A DNA stretch of 64,000 nt from Actinomycetota bacterium (GCA_019639075.1 JAHBSO010000012.1:21811-85810), one strand, 5' to 3'. Shown: positions 17,407 through 26,578, counted from the stretch's first letter. The notes: generated by a model from the letters alone, not told the origin. Translations and numbers: made by a program.

Positions 17407-18230
17407 CCGAAGCCGCCACCGAAGCCGACGCCCCGCTGGTCCTCGTCGACCGACCCCGACCCGAGATCGCGGTCGTCACCCTCAACCGGCCCGACCGGAT
17501 GAACGCGATCTCGTTCGCCCTCGTGGACGAGTTGCACGCCGCGCTCGACGACATCGGACGGGACAACACCTGCCGGGTGGTCGTCCTCACCGGGGCCGGG
17601 CGGGGGTTCTGCTCCGGGCTCGACCTGGCCCAGATCGAGGGGTCGTCCACCTCGGAGGGCACCACCGGGCCGCGGGCCGGGATGCTGTCGCAGGCCCACA
17701 TCGCCGAGCTGCCCCTGAAGCTGCGCCGCCTCCAGCAGCCGGTCATCGCCGCGGTGAACGGTGCGGCCTACGGCGGCGGGTTCGCGCTCGCGCTGGCGTG
17801 CGACATCCGGGTCGCGTCGAGCTCGGCCACGTTCTGCAGCCAGTTCATCAAGGTCGGCATCGGCGGGTGCGACATCGGCATCAGCTACACGCTGCCCCGG
17901 ATCGTCGGTGCCGGACGGGCCTTCGACCTGTTGTTGACGGCCCGCAAGATCGACGCGGTCGAGGCGCAGGGCATGGGCGTCGTGAGCGAGGTGGTCGACG
18001 ACGCCGTCGTCCGGGCGCTGGAGCTCGCGGAGGTGATCTGCGACTACAGCCCGTTCGGGGTCGTGATGACGAAGGAGGTGATGTGGTCGAACCTCGACGC
18101 GTCGAGCTTCGAGGCCGCGATCCACCTCGAGAACCGGACGCAGATCCTGGCCAGCACCGGCGGCGAGGTCATGGAGGCCGCGACGGCGTTCATGGAGAAG
18201 CGCAAGCCCGACTGGTCCCGGGTTCAGTAG
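17403..18230 (+). CDS. Enoyl-CoA hydratase/isomerase family protein
   Basis: A 275-aa crotonase-fold protein. The oxyanion-hole segments GRGFCSGLDL and AAVNGAAYGGGFALALACDIRVAS are clear, and the C-terminal helical region is full length. It would hydrate or isomerise an enoyl-CoA. The GTG start overlaps the amidohydrolase stop (GTGA), so the two are translationally coupled. The 3' end overlaps the convergent SDR gene by seven bases. Confidence 0.9.
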   Translation: MTEAATEADAPLVLVDRPRPEIAVVTLNRPDRMNAISFALVDELHAALDDIGRDNTCRVVVLTGAGRGFCSGLDLAQIEGSSTSEGTTGPRAGMLSQAHIAELPLKLRRLQQPVIAAVNGAAYGGGFALALACDIRVASSSATFCSQFIKVGIGGCDIGISYTLPRIVGAGRAFDLLLTARKIDAVEAQGMGVVSEVVDDAVVRALELAEVICDYSPFGVVMTKEVMWSNLDASSFEAAIHLENRTQILASTGGEVMEAATAFMEKRKPDWSRVQ

Positions 18231-18994
18231 GGGTGCATCCCGCCGTCGGCCACCAGCACCTGGCCGGTCATGAAGCTGCCGGCGTCGGACGCGAGGAGCA
18301 GGGCCGGCCCGACCATCTCGTCGGGTGACCCCATGCGCTTGAGCAGCATGATGTCCTCCATCACCTTCTGCATCTCGGGGGTGTTGGCCCCGACCATGTC
18401 GGTGGCGATGGTGCCCGGGGCGAGGGCGTTGACCCGGATGCCGTGGGGCGCCAGCTCGGCGGCGGCGGAGCGGGTTGCGGCGAGGAGCCCGGCCTTGCCG
18501 ATGCCGTACATCGACACGAACGACGAGAACATGTACGCCGCGCCGGAGATCACGTTGACGACCGCGGCGTGCTCGCTCTGCTTCAGGTGGGGGATGGCGG
18601 CCTGCGTGAGGAACACGGGGCCGCGCAGGTTGACGGCCAGCGACTTCTCCCAGGCGTCGACGGTGTACTCGCCGACCGGTTGGGTGAGGGCGTTCGCCGC
18701 GTTGTTCACGACGACGTCGAGGCCGCCGAACGCCTCGACGGTCGCGTCGACCAGCGCTTGCAGCGCCTCGACGTCGCCCATGTGGGTCGGCACGCCGATC
18801 GCCTCCGCGCCCATCGATCGGAGGTGCGCCGCGGTCTCCTCGCAGGCCTCCGGCTTGCGGCTGGCCACCGCGACCTTCGCGCCCGAGGCGGCGAAGCCCT
18901 CGGCGATCGCTCGGCCGATGCCGCGGGTGCCGCCGGTGACGATCACCGATCGGCCGGTCATGTCGAACAGGGATCGAAGCTTGTCAGCGTCCAC
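18224..18994 (-). CDS. Short-chain dehydrogenase/reductase
   Basis: A 256-aa SDR. LFDMTGRSVIVTGGTRGIG contains the cofactor motif. NNAANA, the catalytic region VISGAAYMFSSFVSMYGIGK and the C-terminal GSFMTGQVLVADGGMHPY are standard. I chose GTG at 18994, which gives a normal SDR leader peptide. A TTG at 19012 lies inside the operator. Operator copy 7 begins only five bases upstream of the start codon, so it must cover the promoter. Confidence 0.88.
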   Translation of the reverse strand: MDADKLRSLFDMTGRSVIVTGGTRGIGRAIAEGFAASGAKVAVASRKPEACEETAAHLRSMGAEAIGVPTHMGDVEALQALVDATVEAFGGLDVVVNNAANALTQPVGEYTVDAWEKSLAVNLRGPVFLTQAAIPHLKQSEHAAVVNVISGAAYMFSSFVSMYGIGKAGLLAATRSAAAELAPHGIRVNALAPGTIATDMVGANTPEMQKVMEDIMLLKRMGSPDEMVGPALLLASDAGSFMTGQVLVADGGMHPY

Positions 18995-18998
18995 GATT

Positions 18999-19013
18999 GT
19001 TGATTGAATCAAG
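18999..19013. promoter_or_regulatory. Operator copy 7, between the SDR and SnoaL-like genes
   Basis: GTTGATTGAATCAAG; the inner 13 bases (TTGATTGAATCAA) are a perfect palindrome. It lies in a 65-base divergent gap and would control both the SDR (start 18994, minus) and the SnoaL-like gene (start 19060, plus). Confidence 0.77.
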
Positions 19014-19059
19014 TAACGACGCGGCCGTCAACCGCGCCCGAGCGAACAGGGGAACCCGA

Positions 19060-19560
19060 GTGAACTACCACGTCGACGCCACCGATGACGAGGTCGAGGC
19101 CGCGGTGACCCGCTACCTCGCGTTGCGCACGAGCATCGAGGAGGAGGGCGGCGACTGGGGCGCCCTGGCCGACTGCTTCACCGAGGACGCCGTGTGGTGC
19201 GACGTCGCCTGGGGGCGGGTCGAGGGCCGCGAGAACATCGCCGCCTTCCTGCGCGAGGCCATGGTCGGGGTCGACACGCAGAACCCGATCGACTTCTGGG
19301 CGGCCGACGGCCCGCGCGTCATGGTCAAGTGGCGCCAGATCTTCCCGGGCGCGACCAAGGCCGACGGCCGGCCCTACGAGCAGTCGGCGGTGACCACCCT
19401 GATCTACGCCGGCGACGGTCTCTTCAGCTACGAGGAGGACCTCATGAACATGGCCCACTGCGTGGAGGACATCACCGCGTCGGGCTGGATGCCCGGGGAC
19501 GGCTTCAACATGCCGCCGGCCAGCCCCGACCGCGACTTCGACCCCGCCCCGCGCCCGTAG
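19060..19560 (+). CDS. SnoaL-like/NTF2-fold protein
   Basis: A 166-aa protein with the SnoaL-like signature: an N-terminal helix VEAAVTRYLALRTSIEEEGG, then WGALADCFTEDAVWCDVAWGRVEGRENIAAFLREAM. This fold forms a small cone-shaped pocket used by isomerases, hydratases, cyclases or ring-hydroxylating dioxygenase beta subunits. GTG at 19060 follows AGGGGAA. It is the divergent partner of the SDR under operator copy 7, so it probably acts on the same intermediates. The exact reaction is unknown. Confidence 0.82.
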   Translation: MNYHVDATDDEVEAAVTRYLALRTSIEEEGGDWGALADCFTEDAVWCDVAWGRVEGRENIAAFLREAMVGVDTQNPIDFWAADGPRVMVKWRQIFPGATKADGRPYEQSAVTTLIYAGDGLFSYEEDLMNMAHCVEDITASGWMPGDGFNMPPASPDRDFDPAPRP

Positions 19561-19569
19561 GTCGACGCC

Positions 19570-20916
19570 TCAGGCGTTCTTCGGGAGCTCGCTGAACGGG
19601 GTGGAGGCGTCGGGCCCGGGCTCGCGGGGGAGGCCGAGCACCCGCTCGCCGATGATGTTGCGCTGGATCTGGTCGGTGCCGCCGTAGATCGGCGGGGCCT
19701 GCGCGTACAGCGCCGGGCCGGTGATCATGCCGAGGAACGGGTTGCCGGTGGCCTCGTTCAGCGCCTTCTGCTGCTCGGGGGTGTAGGCGTGGAGCGTGCC
19801 CTGGGGGCCGGCGATGCGCAGCCCGAGGTCGCGCTGGAGCCGGACGATGTTGCTCATCGACAGCTTCGAGATGTTGGCCATGCCCGGAATGTCGCCACCG
19901 GCGGCCCGGGTGGCCTTCAGGCGCTCGCCGTTGAGCCGGCCCAGCTCGCCGAGGATGTGGAGCCGGACGAGGTCCTGGCGCACGGTCGGGTCGTCGGAGG
20001 TGCCGTTGCCCTTCGCGAACCCGATCAGCATCGCCGCGGCCGACGGAGCCTTCTTCTTCTTGTCCTTCGCACCCTCGGCCTTGGCCGGCTTGGCCCGCTG
20101 CTCGGCCTTGTCGGCGAAGTCGCCGACCCGCTTGTCGAGCATCCCGGCGACGGTGCCCGGGGTGACCCGGATGGAGCCGGCCGCGCCGCCGGCGCCGAGG
20201 CCGGCACGCTCGTGGCCGAGGGTGGTGTTGGCGACGGTCCAACCCCGGTTGAGGTCACCGATGATGGCGTCGGATCCCACGCGGGCATCGTCGAGGAACA
20301 CCTCGTTGAACATGGCGTGGCCGGTCATCTCCCGCAGGGGACGGATCTCCACGCCGGGCTGGTGCATGTCCATCGCGAACCAGGTGATGCCCTGGTGCTT
20401 GGGGGCGTCGGGCGCGGTGCGGGCGAGGAGCATGCCCATGTCGGCGGACTGGCCGAGCGAGGTCCACACCTTCTGCCCGGTGACGTGCCACTCGTCGCCG
20501 TCCTGCACCGCCTTGGAGGTGAGACCGGCCAGGTCGGACCCGGCGCCCGGTTCGCTGAAGAGCTGGCACCACGCCTGCTGGCCGGTGACGATCGGGCGGA
20601 CGTACCGCTCGATCTGCTCGGGCGTGCCGTGGTCGGCGATCGTCGGGGCGGCCAGGAGCAGGCCGAGGCCGAACGGTGCGCCGACGGCGCCGAACGAGCC
20701 GATCTCGCGCTGCACGACGACCGAGTCGCTGCGGGACAGGCCTCGGCCGTACGCGTCCTTCGGGAGGGTGGGGGCCGACCAGCCGGCGGTGCCGAGGCGC
20801 TCCCACCACTCGGCGACGGTGAGGTCGGGGTCCCAGTTGTCCTCCAGCCAGGTGCGCAGCTCGTCGACGAGCGACGTGTCGGGGGGGGAGGTGGGATCGG
20901 CCAGGACGTCGGTCAT
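19570..20916 (-). CDS. Acyl-CoA dehydrogenase with a Lys-rich insertion
   Basis: A 448-aa acyl-CoA dehydrogenase, longer than its two relatives here. CQLFSEPGAGSDLAGLTSKAV and GQKVWTSLGQSADMG mark the FAD and substrate regions. The C-terminus has PIYGGTDQIQRNIIGERVLGLP. Between the middle beta domain and the C-terminal helices lies a charged low-complexity stretch (KAEQRAKPAKAEGAKDKKKK, roughly residues 265-290) that the other two lack. ATG at 20916 has TACGTT six bases upstream (leaderless pattern). Neither of the two operator families is visible upstream, so it may be regulated separately. Confidence 0.9.
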   Translation of the reverse strand: MTDVLADPTSPPDTSLVDELRTWLEDNWDPDLTVAEWWERLGTAGWSAPTLPKDAYGRGLSRSDSVVVQREIGSFGAVGAPFGLGLLLAAPTIADHGTPEQIERYVRPIVTGQQAWCQLFSEPGAGSDLAGLTSKAVQDGDEWHVTGQKVWTSLGQSADMGMLLARTAPDAPKHQGITWFAMDMHQPGVEIRPLREMTGHAMFNEVFLDDARVGSDAIIGDLNRGWTVANTTLGHERAGLGAGGAAGSIRVTPGTVAGMLDKRVGDFADKAEQRAKPAKAEGAKDKKKKAPSAAAMLIGFAKGNGTSDDPTVRQDLVRLHILGELGRLNGERLKATRAAGGDIPGMANISKLSMSNIVRLQRDLGLRIAGPQGTLHAYTPEQQKALNEATGNPFLGMITGPALYAQAPPIYGGTDQIQRNIIGERVLGLPREPGPDASTPFSELPKNA

Positions 20917-20983
20917 TTCGACAACGTATGGAGCGGCCATCCAGTCGTCAATCGGACACCGGGAGCCCGGGTGCCCCGGCCGC

Positions 20984-22555
20984 TCAGGAGCGGCGGGTGA
21001 GGCGGCGGCTGATCGGTCGGGTCCGCTTGAACGCCTCGGTGAACGTCGCGGCGAGGTCGTCGTACCGGGTCCGTGTCGACGGGTCGGGCTCCCGGACCGC
21101 CCGCACCTGGACCCGGGCGGCGAGGTCGTCGGCGTCGACCATCCCCAGCCGGTCGAAGGCGAAGATCGCCGTGCCGAGGGAGTTGGCGAACCCCGGCGAC
21201 GCGAGCTGGTGCACCGGCTTGTCGAGGACGTCGGCCATGATCTGCGACCACAGGTCGGAGCGGGCGCCGCCGCCGTAGAAGACGTAGTGCGACATCGTGC
21301 GGCCGACGAACTTCTCCACCGGCCCCTGGAGCCACCGGAGGTTGAGCGAGACGCCCTCCAGCACCGCACGGGCCAGGTCGTCGCGCCCGGTGTCGAGGCC
21401 GACCCCGAGGAAGCCGCCCCGGGCCCGGCCGTCGGCCCGAGGCGCGAGAGACCCGCGTAGCCACGGCAGGAACAGCACGCCCGAGGCCCCGGGTGGCGCC
21501 GCCGCTGCAGCTTCGTTGAACGCCTCGTACCGATCGACATCGGTGCCGGCGGTGTCGAACGCGTCGTCGGGATAGACGAACGAGTCGAGGAAGTGGTCGA
21601 CCGCCACGCCGGCCACGCCGTTCTCGGCCGACAGCAGGTGCCGGCCGCCGAGCGGGCTCGGGAGCGTGAACATCGAGTGGAGCGGGTCGATCTTCTTCTT
21701 CGGCGCGTGCGTCACGATGACCGCCGTGGTCCCCATGGCCAGCCCGGCGTGCTCGCCCCGGTGCGCGCCGGCGGCGACGGCGCCCGCCTGGGTGTCGTTG
21801 ATGCCCGACAGCACCGGGGTCGACGGCGCGAGACCGAGCGTGGCCGCGACGTCGTCGAGCAGGGGCCCGACGACCTGGCCGGCCGCCACCGCCTCGGGCA
21901 GCTTCTCGGGATCGATGCCGCTGGCGGCGACGAGGTCGGGGTGCCACCCCACCGAGGGGACCGTCCGGTTGTCGGCCAGCATCTGCATGAACGCCGTGCA
22001 CTGGTTGGCCGTCGGTCGGCCGGTGAAGCGGGCGGTCAGGTAGTCGACCGGTTCGAGGAACGCCGCGGTCCGCTCGTAGACCTCGGGCTCGGCGGCCCGG
22101 ACCCAGCGCATGTGGTTCAGGCTCATGCCGGCGGTGAACGGCATCAGGCCGTGCACCCGCAGGTAGGTGGGGTAGGCGGTCGGAGGATCGCGGTGGGCCG
22201 CCGGGCCGCCGATGCGCCGGATGCGCTTGGGGGAGCCCCGTTGGTCCATCCAGGTGATCATCGGGAACACCGGCCGGCAGTCCTCGCCGACCGGGACGAC
22301 CGAGGAGTACTGCGCCGACGCGATCACCGCGACGATCGACGCGGGGTCGACCGAGGCAGCCGCGAGAGCACCGAGGGCGGCCTCGAGCGTCGCCCGCCAG
22401 ACCGCCTCGGCATCCTGCTCGGCCGCACCGCCGCGCCCGAAGGTCGTGCGCACCGACGCCCGGGCCGAACCGACGACCGCGCCGGCGTCGTCGACCACCG
22501 CGGCCTTCGGGCCGCTGGTGCCGAGATCGACGGTGAGGACGTGCGCGGGGGCCAC
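20984..22555 (-). CDS. FGGY-family carbohydrate kinase
   Basis: A 523-aa sugar kinase of the FGGY/xylulokinase type. It starts HVLTVDLGTSGPKAAVVDDAG (phosphate-1 loop). It also shows ITWMDQRG, GINDTQAGAVAAGAHRGEHA and the C-terminal adenosine-binding region VFYGGGARSDLWSQIMADVL. GTG start. Length and domain order are normal. No sugar genes lie next to it, so its substrate (xylulose, ribulose, glycerol or other) cannot be set. A GC-rich inverted repeat (ACCGG/CCGGT) lies just upstream. Confidence 0.87.
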   Translation of the reverse strand: MAPAHVLTVDLGTSGPKAAVVDDAGAVVGSARASVRTTFGRGGAAEQDAEAVWRATLEAALGALAAASVDPASIVAVIASAQYSSVVPVGEDCRPVFPMITWMDQRGSPKRIRRIGGPAAHRDPPTAYPTYLRVHGLMPFTAGMSLNHMRWVRAAEPEVYERTAAFLEPVDYLTARFTGRPTANQCTAFMQMLADNRTVPSVGWHPDLVAASGIDPEKLPEAVAAGQVVGPLLDDVAATLGLAPSTPVLSGINDTQAGAVAAGAHRGEHAGLAMGTTAVIVTHAPKKKIDPLHSMFTLPSPLGGRHLLSAENGVAGVAVDHFLDSFVYPDDAFDTAGTDVDRYEAFNEAAAAAPPGASGVLFLPWLRGSLAPRADGRARGGFLGVGLDTGRDDLARAVLEGVSLNLRWLQGPVEKFVGRTMSHYVFYGGGARSDLWSQIMADVLDKPVHQLASPGFANSLGTAIFAFDRLGMVDADDLAARVQVRAVREPDPSTRTRYDDLAATFTEAFKRTRPISRRLTRRS

Positions 22556-22578
22556 GACCGGTCGGCCGGTCGGACCGG

Positions 22579-23436
22579 CTACTTCTTGGCCGGGAGCAGC
22601 GCGCCGACGATCAGCAGGGCGCCGCCGACGATCGGCAGGAAGAACCCGACCTCCTGCTTCAGCTCGGCGTTGGCCGTGTCCTTGACGATGTCGGCCGCGC
22701 TCATCCAGTCCCGGACGACCACGGCGATCGCGGCGGCGCCCACGACGATCGCCGCGACGCGGGCGATCGGACGCACCTTCCCGAGGAACAGCACCGCGCC
22801 GACGGCGACGCCGAGGATGCCGAGCGCGAGGAGCAGGTAGGGGTCGTTCGACTCGAACGGGCTCTTATCGGAGGTGGCGAGGTCCCAACCCGACAGGGAA
22901 AGGGTGGTGTCGGTCGCCTTGTCGCTGAGCTGGAACCAGCTGAGGAACAGGCCGACGAGCGCGAGCGCGCCACCGACCACCGCCACGAGGCCCCCGACGG
23001 GCGATGGTTGGTCGGCCGTCGCGGTGCTCGCCGGAGCCGGTTCACCCCAGGTGGGGGCCCCGGGTGCGCCCTGCGGGGGCGCGCCCCACGTGGGCGGTGC
23101 CTGCGGCGGTTGGGCCTGCCAGGTGGGGGGCGCGGCCGCGGGCTGCTCCCAGGCCGCAGGTTCGGCGGGCGGCGGGGCCTGGGGCGCCGATGGTGTGGAC
23201 CACGGTGAGGCCGGCGGCGTCGCCGCCTCCGAGGGCTGCCACGCGCCGGCCGGCGGCGTCGGCTCGGACGGGCTGATCACCTGGGTCGAGTCGTGCAGGC
23301 CGGGGGTGTCGATCCGGGTCGCGTCCTCGGCGGGGGGCATCGCGGCGGCCGTCTCGAGCCGATGGCCGCAGCTCGTGCAGAACGCGGCGCCCGCCGGCAG
23401 TGGCGCGCTGCAGTTCGGGCAGGTGATGTCGCTCAA
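22579..23436 (-). CDS. Zinc-ribbon, Pro/Ala-rich linker, multi-TM membrane protein
   Basis: A 285-aa protein of unknown role. The N-terminus is a zinc ribbon (CPNC...CTSCG, residues 5-23). A Pro/Ala/Gln/Trp-rich linker spans about 30-145. The rest holds about four hydrophobic helices (GLVAVVGGALALVGLFLSWF first), a pattern seen in several actinobacterial membrane proteins. TTG start preceded by AGGAGG, read from 23436. It precedes no clear partner on the same strand. Confidence 0.75.
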   Translation of the reverse strand: MSDITCPNCSAPLPAGAAFCTSCGHRLETAAAMPPAEDATRIDTPGLHDSTQVISPSEPTPPAGAWQPSEAATPPASPWSTPSAPQAPPPAEPAAWEQPAAAPPTWQAQPPQAPPTWGAPPQGAPGAPTWGEPAPASTATADQPSPVGGLVAVVGGALALVGLFLSWFQLSDKATDTTLSLSGWDLATSDKSPFESNDPYLLLALGILGVAVGAVLFLGKVRPIARVAAIVVGAAAIAVVVRDWMSAADIVKDTANAELKQEVGFFLPIVGGALLIVGALLPAKK

Positions 23437-23527
23437 GGCGGGCCTCCTGGGGAGCGGTGGTCGAGCCCCAGTCTGGCGTAGTCGAACGGCGGTCGCGGGG
23501 ATCGCGGCCGCCCGGCGGCGCCCGCGG

Positions 23528-24484
23528 TCAGTTCGAGCGGAGCTTGCTCAGCAGGCGGAGGATCTCCAGGTAGAGCCAGATGAGGCTCACCATGAGACCG
23601 AAGGCCGCGTACCACTCCATGTAGCGAGGGGCGCCCATCTCGACGCCGCGCTCGACGAAGTCGAAGTCGAGCAGCAGGTTCATCGACGCGACGCCGACGA
23701 TCACCAGGCTGATGAGGATGCCAACCGGGCCGGTGTCGTGCAGGAACGGGAGGCTGGACCCGAAGATGAGGTTGATGCCGATGCTCACGAGGTAGACGAG
23801 ACAGATCGCACCGGTGGCGGCGACGACCATCGTCCGCATCCGGTCGGTGACCCGCACGACCCGGGTGGCGAAGAGGAACAGCATCATCGTGAACACGCCG
23901 GCGGTGAGGGCGAGGGCCTGGGCGACGATGCCGTTGAACTCGGCGTTGTAGACCGCGGACAGCGCGCCGGCCACCAGGCCCATGCCGACCGCGTACAGCG
24001 GGCCGGTGATGCGGGCCAGCTTCGGCTTGAAGGCGGTGAGGATGCCGACGCCGAGGGACCCGAGCATCACGAGGAGCGCCCAGCCCGGGAACTCAGCCGT
24101 GGTGGTGGCGACGGTGGTCTCGGTGAGGCCGTTCGTCACCGTGTCGTACGTGGTGACGAACTCGACCGACCGCCAGCCGAACACGGCGGCGACCATGACG
24201 ATCCCGAGGAGGATGGCCGAGGCGCTGAGGGTGCCGCTCATGCGCATGGTGTCACCGGTGGCGACGGGCCCGGCGGTGGTCGGTACCTGGCCCTGCTGCC
24301 CGCGGCCGGGCGGGGGCGGGAGGGTGGAGGCGGGCTGGCCGGGCTGCTGGCCCTGACCCTGGCCGAAGATGCCCGGCGGGAGCTCGTCGGCGGGGGAACC
24401 CCAGGAGGGGGTGAACGAGCCGTGGGCCTGTTCGGTCTCCCGCTTGAAGATCGAGTCGTCGAGGGCCGGGTTGCGCGAAGCCAT
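23528..24484 (-). CDS. Bax inhibitor-1/YccA-like integral membrane protein
   Basis: A 318-aa protein. The first 80 residues are polar and Gly/Pro/Gln-rich. Seven hydrophobic segments follow, from LSASAILLGIVMVAAVFGW to MEWYAAFGLMVSLIWLYLEILRLL. The phrase LLDFDFVERG and the overall layout match the actinobacterial Bax1-I branch. Eukaryotic and bacterial relatives include pH-gated calcium leak channels, but function here is unproven. ATG start. Confidence 0.85.
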   Translation of the reverse strand: MASRNPALDDSIFKRETEQAHGSFTPSWGSPADELPPGIFGQGQGQQPGQPASTLPPPPGRGQQGQVPTTAGPVATGDTMRMSGTLSASAILLGIVMVAAVFGWRSVEFVTTYDTVTNGLTETTVATTTAEFPGWALLVMLGSLGVGILTAFKPKLARITGPLYAVGMGLVAGALSAVYNAEFNGIVAQALALTAGVFTMMLFLFATRVVRVTDRMRTMVVAATGAICLVYLVSIGINLIFGSSLPFLHDTGPVGILISLVIVGVASMNLLLDFDFVERGVEMGAPRYMEWYAAFGLMVSLIWLYLEILRLLSKLRSN

Positions 24485-24642
24485 GTCCCCATTCTGCCCG
24501 ACGAACCGCGGGACCGGACGGACGCGGCGGCGTTTTCACCGAGGTCGGCGCCGACCGTCCCGACGGGCTCGCCCAGGTCGGGTTGGCGTCGTGGCGGTCC
24601 CCGACCGACACTGCCCCGGTGCCACCCGCCGACCGGACCCCC

Positions 24643-25095
24643 GTGACCGAGCCGACCGTCGGCTGGGGTCGGCTGCTGTGGCGGGGGGCGACCAAGCGGT
24701 GTCCGCGGTGCGGTGGCGGGCACCTCTACCGGGGCTGGTTCCGCATGGTCGACCGCTGCGGGAGCTGCGGCCTGCGCTTCGAGCGCGAGCCCGGGTTCTT
24801 CGTCGGCGCGTACCTCATCAACTTCGCGATCGTGATCGTGCTGCTCTTCGTCGTGTGCATGGGCTACGTGGCGATGAAGGCCGTCGACGCGTCGGCGCCG
24901 CTCATGCCGATCATGGTCGTCGGGCTCGTCCTCGCGGTGGCGGCCCCGGTGCTCTTCTACCCCTTCTCCCGAACGCTCTGGTCGGCGATCGACATCGGCA
25001 TGACCCCGCTCACCGCCGACGAGGTCGACGGCGCGGCCGCCGCGCTGGCCCGGGGCGAGGTCGGGGTCGCGGCGACGACGCCACCGGTCGCCTGA
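24643..25095 (+). CDS. DUF983 family membrane protein
   Basis: A 150-aa protein with an N-terminal double zinc-knuckle (RCPRCGGGHLYRGWFRMVDRCGSCGLRFERE) followed by two membrane segments (FVGAYLINFAIVIVLLFVV and LMPIMVVGLVLAVAAPVLFY). This is the DUF983 arrangement; some members sit near respiratory-complex genes, but their function is not established. The frame is open to 24583 and also has a GTG at 24619. I prefer GTG 24643 because it gives the usual short N-terminus. No ribosome binding site stands out. Confidence 0.75.
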   Translation: MTEPTVGWGRLLWRGATKRCPRCGGGHLYRGWFRMVDRCGSCGLRFEREPGFFVGAYLINFAIVIVLLFVVCMGYVAMKAVDASAPLMPIMVVGLVLAVAAPVLFYPFSRTLWSAIDIGMTPLTADEVDGAAAALARGEVGVAATTPPVA

Positions 25096-25151
25096 CCCTC
25101 CGGCCGTGGGATGCCCATCGCTGGGCATCCCACCGGACCGGACCGGCTCGC

Positions 25152-25226
25152 TGGAGGCGGCGCCGGGAATCGAACCCGGGTACAGGGATTTGCAGTCCCT
25201 TGCCTAAGCCACTCGGCCACGCCGCC
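25152..25226 (-). tRNA. tRNA-Cys (anticodon GCA)
   Basis: Read on the minus strand, acceptor arms GGCGGCG and CGCCGCC pair over seven bases. The anticodon stem AGGGA/TCCCT encloses CTGCAAA with anticodon GCA. The T stem CCGGG/CCCGG encloses TTCGAAT. The discriminator is T, as expected for tRNA-Cys, and CCA is encoded (25154-25152). All arms fold without mismatch. Confidence 0.95.
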
Positions 25227-25274
25227 AGGGGCCGGGTCACCATAGTCGTCGTGCCGGCCCGACCGGTACGACGC

Positions 25275-25356
25275 CTCTGCTGTTCGTCGAGCGGGAGGGA
25301 GCGCAGCGACCGGGTTTCTCTGCTGTTCGTCGAGCGGGAGGGAGCGCAGCGACCGG
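25275..25356. repeat. Two direct copies of a 39-bp unit
   Basis: Units at 25275-25313 and 25318-25356 are identical and start CTCTGCTGTTCGTCGAGCGG. Their GAGCGGGAGGGAGCGCAGCG core resembles the dispersed GAGCGAGCG repeats elsewhere in the window. They fill the gap between the tRNA and a lipoprotein gene. Confidence 0.7.
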
Positions 25357-25373
25357 AGTCGAGACGGAACCGG

Positions 25374-25751
25374 TCAGCCGCCCCCGCCCGACGCGGCCGT
25401 CGTGGTGGTCGTGCTCGCCGCGGGCGACGAGGTGGTCGTGGTCCCGGTCCCGCCGGCGGCCGTGGTCGAGGTGGCGGTGGCGTTCGGGTCCGCCGTGCAC
25501 ACGCGGACCACGAAGCTGTAGGTCGCGAGCTCGGCCGAGTCCTTCGCCAGGTCCTGGTCCTCGTCGAGGGCGATCATCGTGGCGTCGTCGAGGCCGTCGA
25601 GGATGCAGGACACCTGGGCGGGCGGAAAGGTGTCGGCCAGCCGCTCCTCGACACGTTCGCGGCGCAGCTCCTCGGGGGTGGGGTCGTCACCGCTGCAGGC
25701 GGCCAGCAGCACGACGGCAGCGAGCACCGCCACGGCCTTCGGGATCGGCAC
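25374..25751 (-). CDS. Small lipoprotein with Thr/Ser-rich tail
   Basis: A 125-aa secreted lipoprotein. The signal sequence PIPKAVAVLAAVVLLAAC ends in a lipobox with Cys19. A short helical domain (TPEELRRERVEERLADTF, then FPPAQVSCILDGLDD) contains two further Cys residues that could form a disulfide. The C-terminus is a low-complexity Thr/Ser/Ala/Gly tail. GTG start at 25751 after GAGAGGAGC. No family is recognised. Confidence 0.78.
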   Translation of the reverse strand: MPIPKAVAVLAAVVLLAACSGDDPTPEELRRERVEERLADTFPPAQVSCILDGLDDATMIALDEDQDLAKDSAELATYSFVVRVCTADPNATATSTTAAGGTGTTTTSSPAASTTTTTAASGGGG

Positions 25752-25909
25752 GCGAGCTCCTCTCGGGGGGTTGGTGCGGGCATTGTCCCACGCGTCGACC
25801 CGAGGTCTGCGTCCATCGAGGTCGAACGTCGGTTTGCGTCTCCTCGCCGGGTGGACTGGACTTGGAGCGCACGTATCCGCCCTAACAGCCGGAGGGTCGA
25901 GGCAGTTCC

Positions 25910-26578
25910 ATGGCAATCGAGACGGAGACCAAGGACTGCACAGCGCTCGGCGACGCCGAGCTCCAGGAGCTGGCGGACCTGAGTGCAGAAGGGCCGAGCC
26001 GCTACGAGGTGGGCCTGTTGTCGAAGGCGGCGGAGTCGTGGGTGCTCGTCACCCTCGCCCGTGAGAACGGCCGGCTCAAGGGCTTCTCGTTCAGCACCCT
26101 GGAGCGCATCGGCGGCACGCCGAGCGTGATCGTGGGCCTCGCCGCCATCAAGCGCACCGCGAAGCGCGACACGGTCCTGCGGGCGATCGTCAACGACCAG
26201 CTCCGCCGAGCTGTGCTGGCGTTCCCGGACGAGGACGTGCTGGTCGGCACCCGCTTCGCCACGGTGTCGGGCTACGACGCGTTCAAGGCGCTGAACGACA
26301 TCGTGCCCCGCCCGGACTACACCGCCACCGGCGAGGAGCGGGCCTGGGGTCGGCGCCTGGCCAAGCGGTTCGGCATCGACAGCGGCCGCTACGACGAGCA
26401 CGCGTTCATCGTCACCGGCGACGACGCGTACCCCGAGGTCCTCGACCACGACTCGCTCAAGCCCGAGAAGATCGAGCCGGGCTTCGAGGTGTTCTTCGCG
26501 TCGATCGACACCGTCCGGGGCGACGCGCTGATCGCGTTCGGCTGGGCGATGGCCGACGACCTCGTCAAGCTGGCCTAG
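25910..26578 (+). CDS. Conserved-looking hypothetical protein, 222 aa
   Basis: I do not recognise a family. The protein is soluble, has no signal peptide, and has a regular alternation of strands and helices (SWVLVTLARENGRLKGFSFSTLERIGG, then PSVIVGLAAIKR) that hints at an acetyltransferase-like fold, though no acetyl-CoA motif is clear. The C-terminus ends FFASIDTVRGDALIAFGWAMADDLVKLA. ATG start with GAGG seven bases upstream. It stands alone between a lipoprotein gene and a nitroreductase gene. Confidence 0.7.
   Translation: MAIETETKDCTALGDAELQELADLSAEGPSRYEVGLLSKAAESWVLVTLARENGRLKGFSFSTLERIGGTPSVIVGLAAIKRTAKRDTVLRAIVNDQLRRAVLAFPDEDVLVGTRFATVSGYDAFKALNDIVPRPDYTATGEERAWGRRLAKRFGIDSGRYDEHAFIVTGDDAYPEVLDHDSLKPEKIEPGFEVFFASIDTVRGDALIAFGWAMADDLVKLA

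Noticed and set aside
25096..25373. Integration site next to tRNA-Cys
   Set aside because: No integrase, no direct repeat of the tRNA 3' end, and the neighbouring 39-bp repeats do not match the tRNA.
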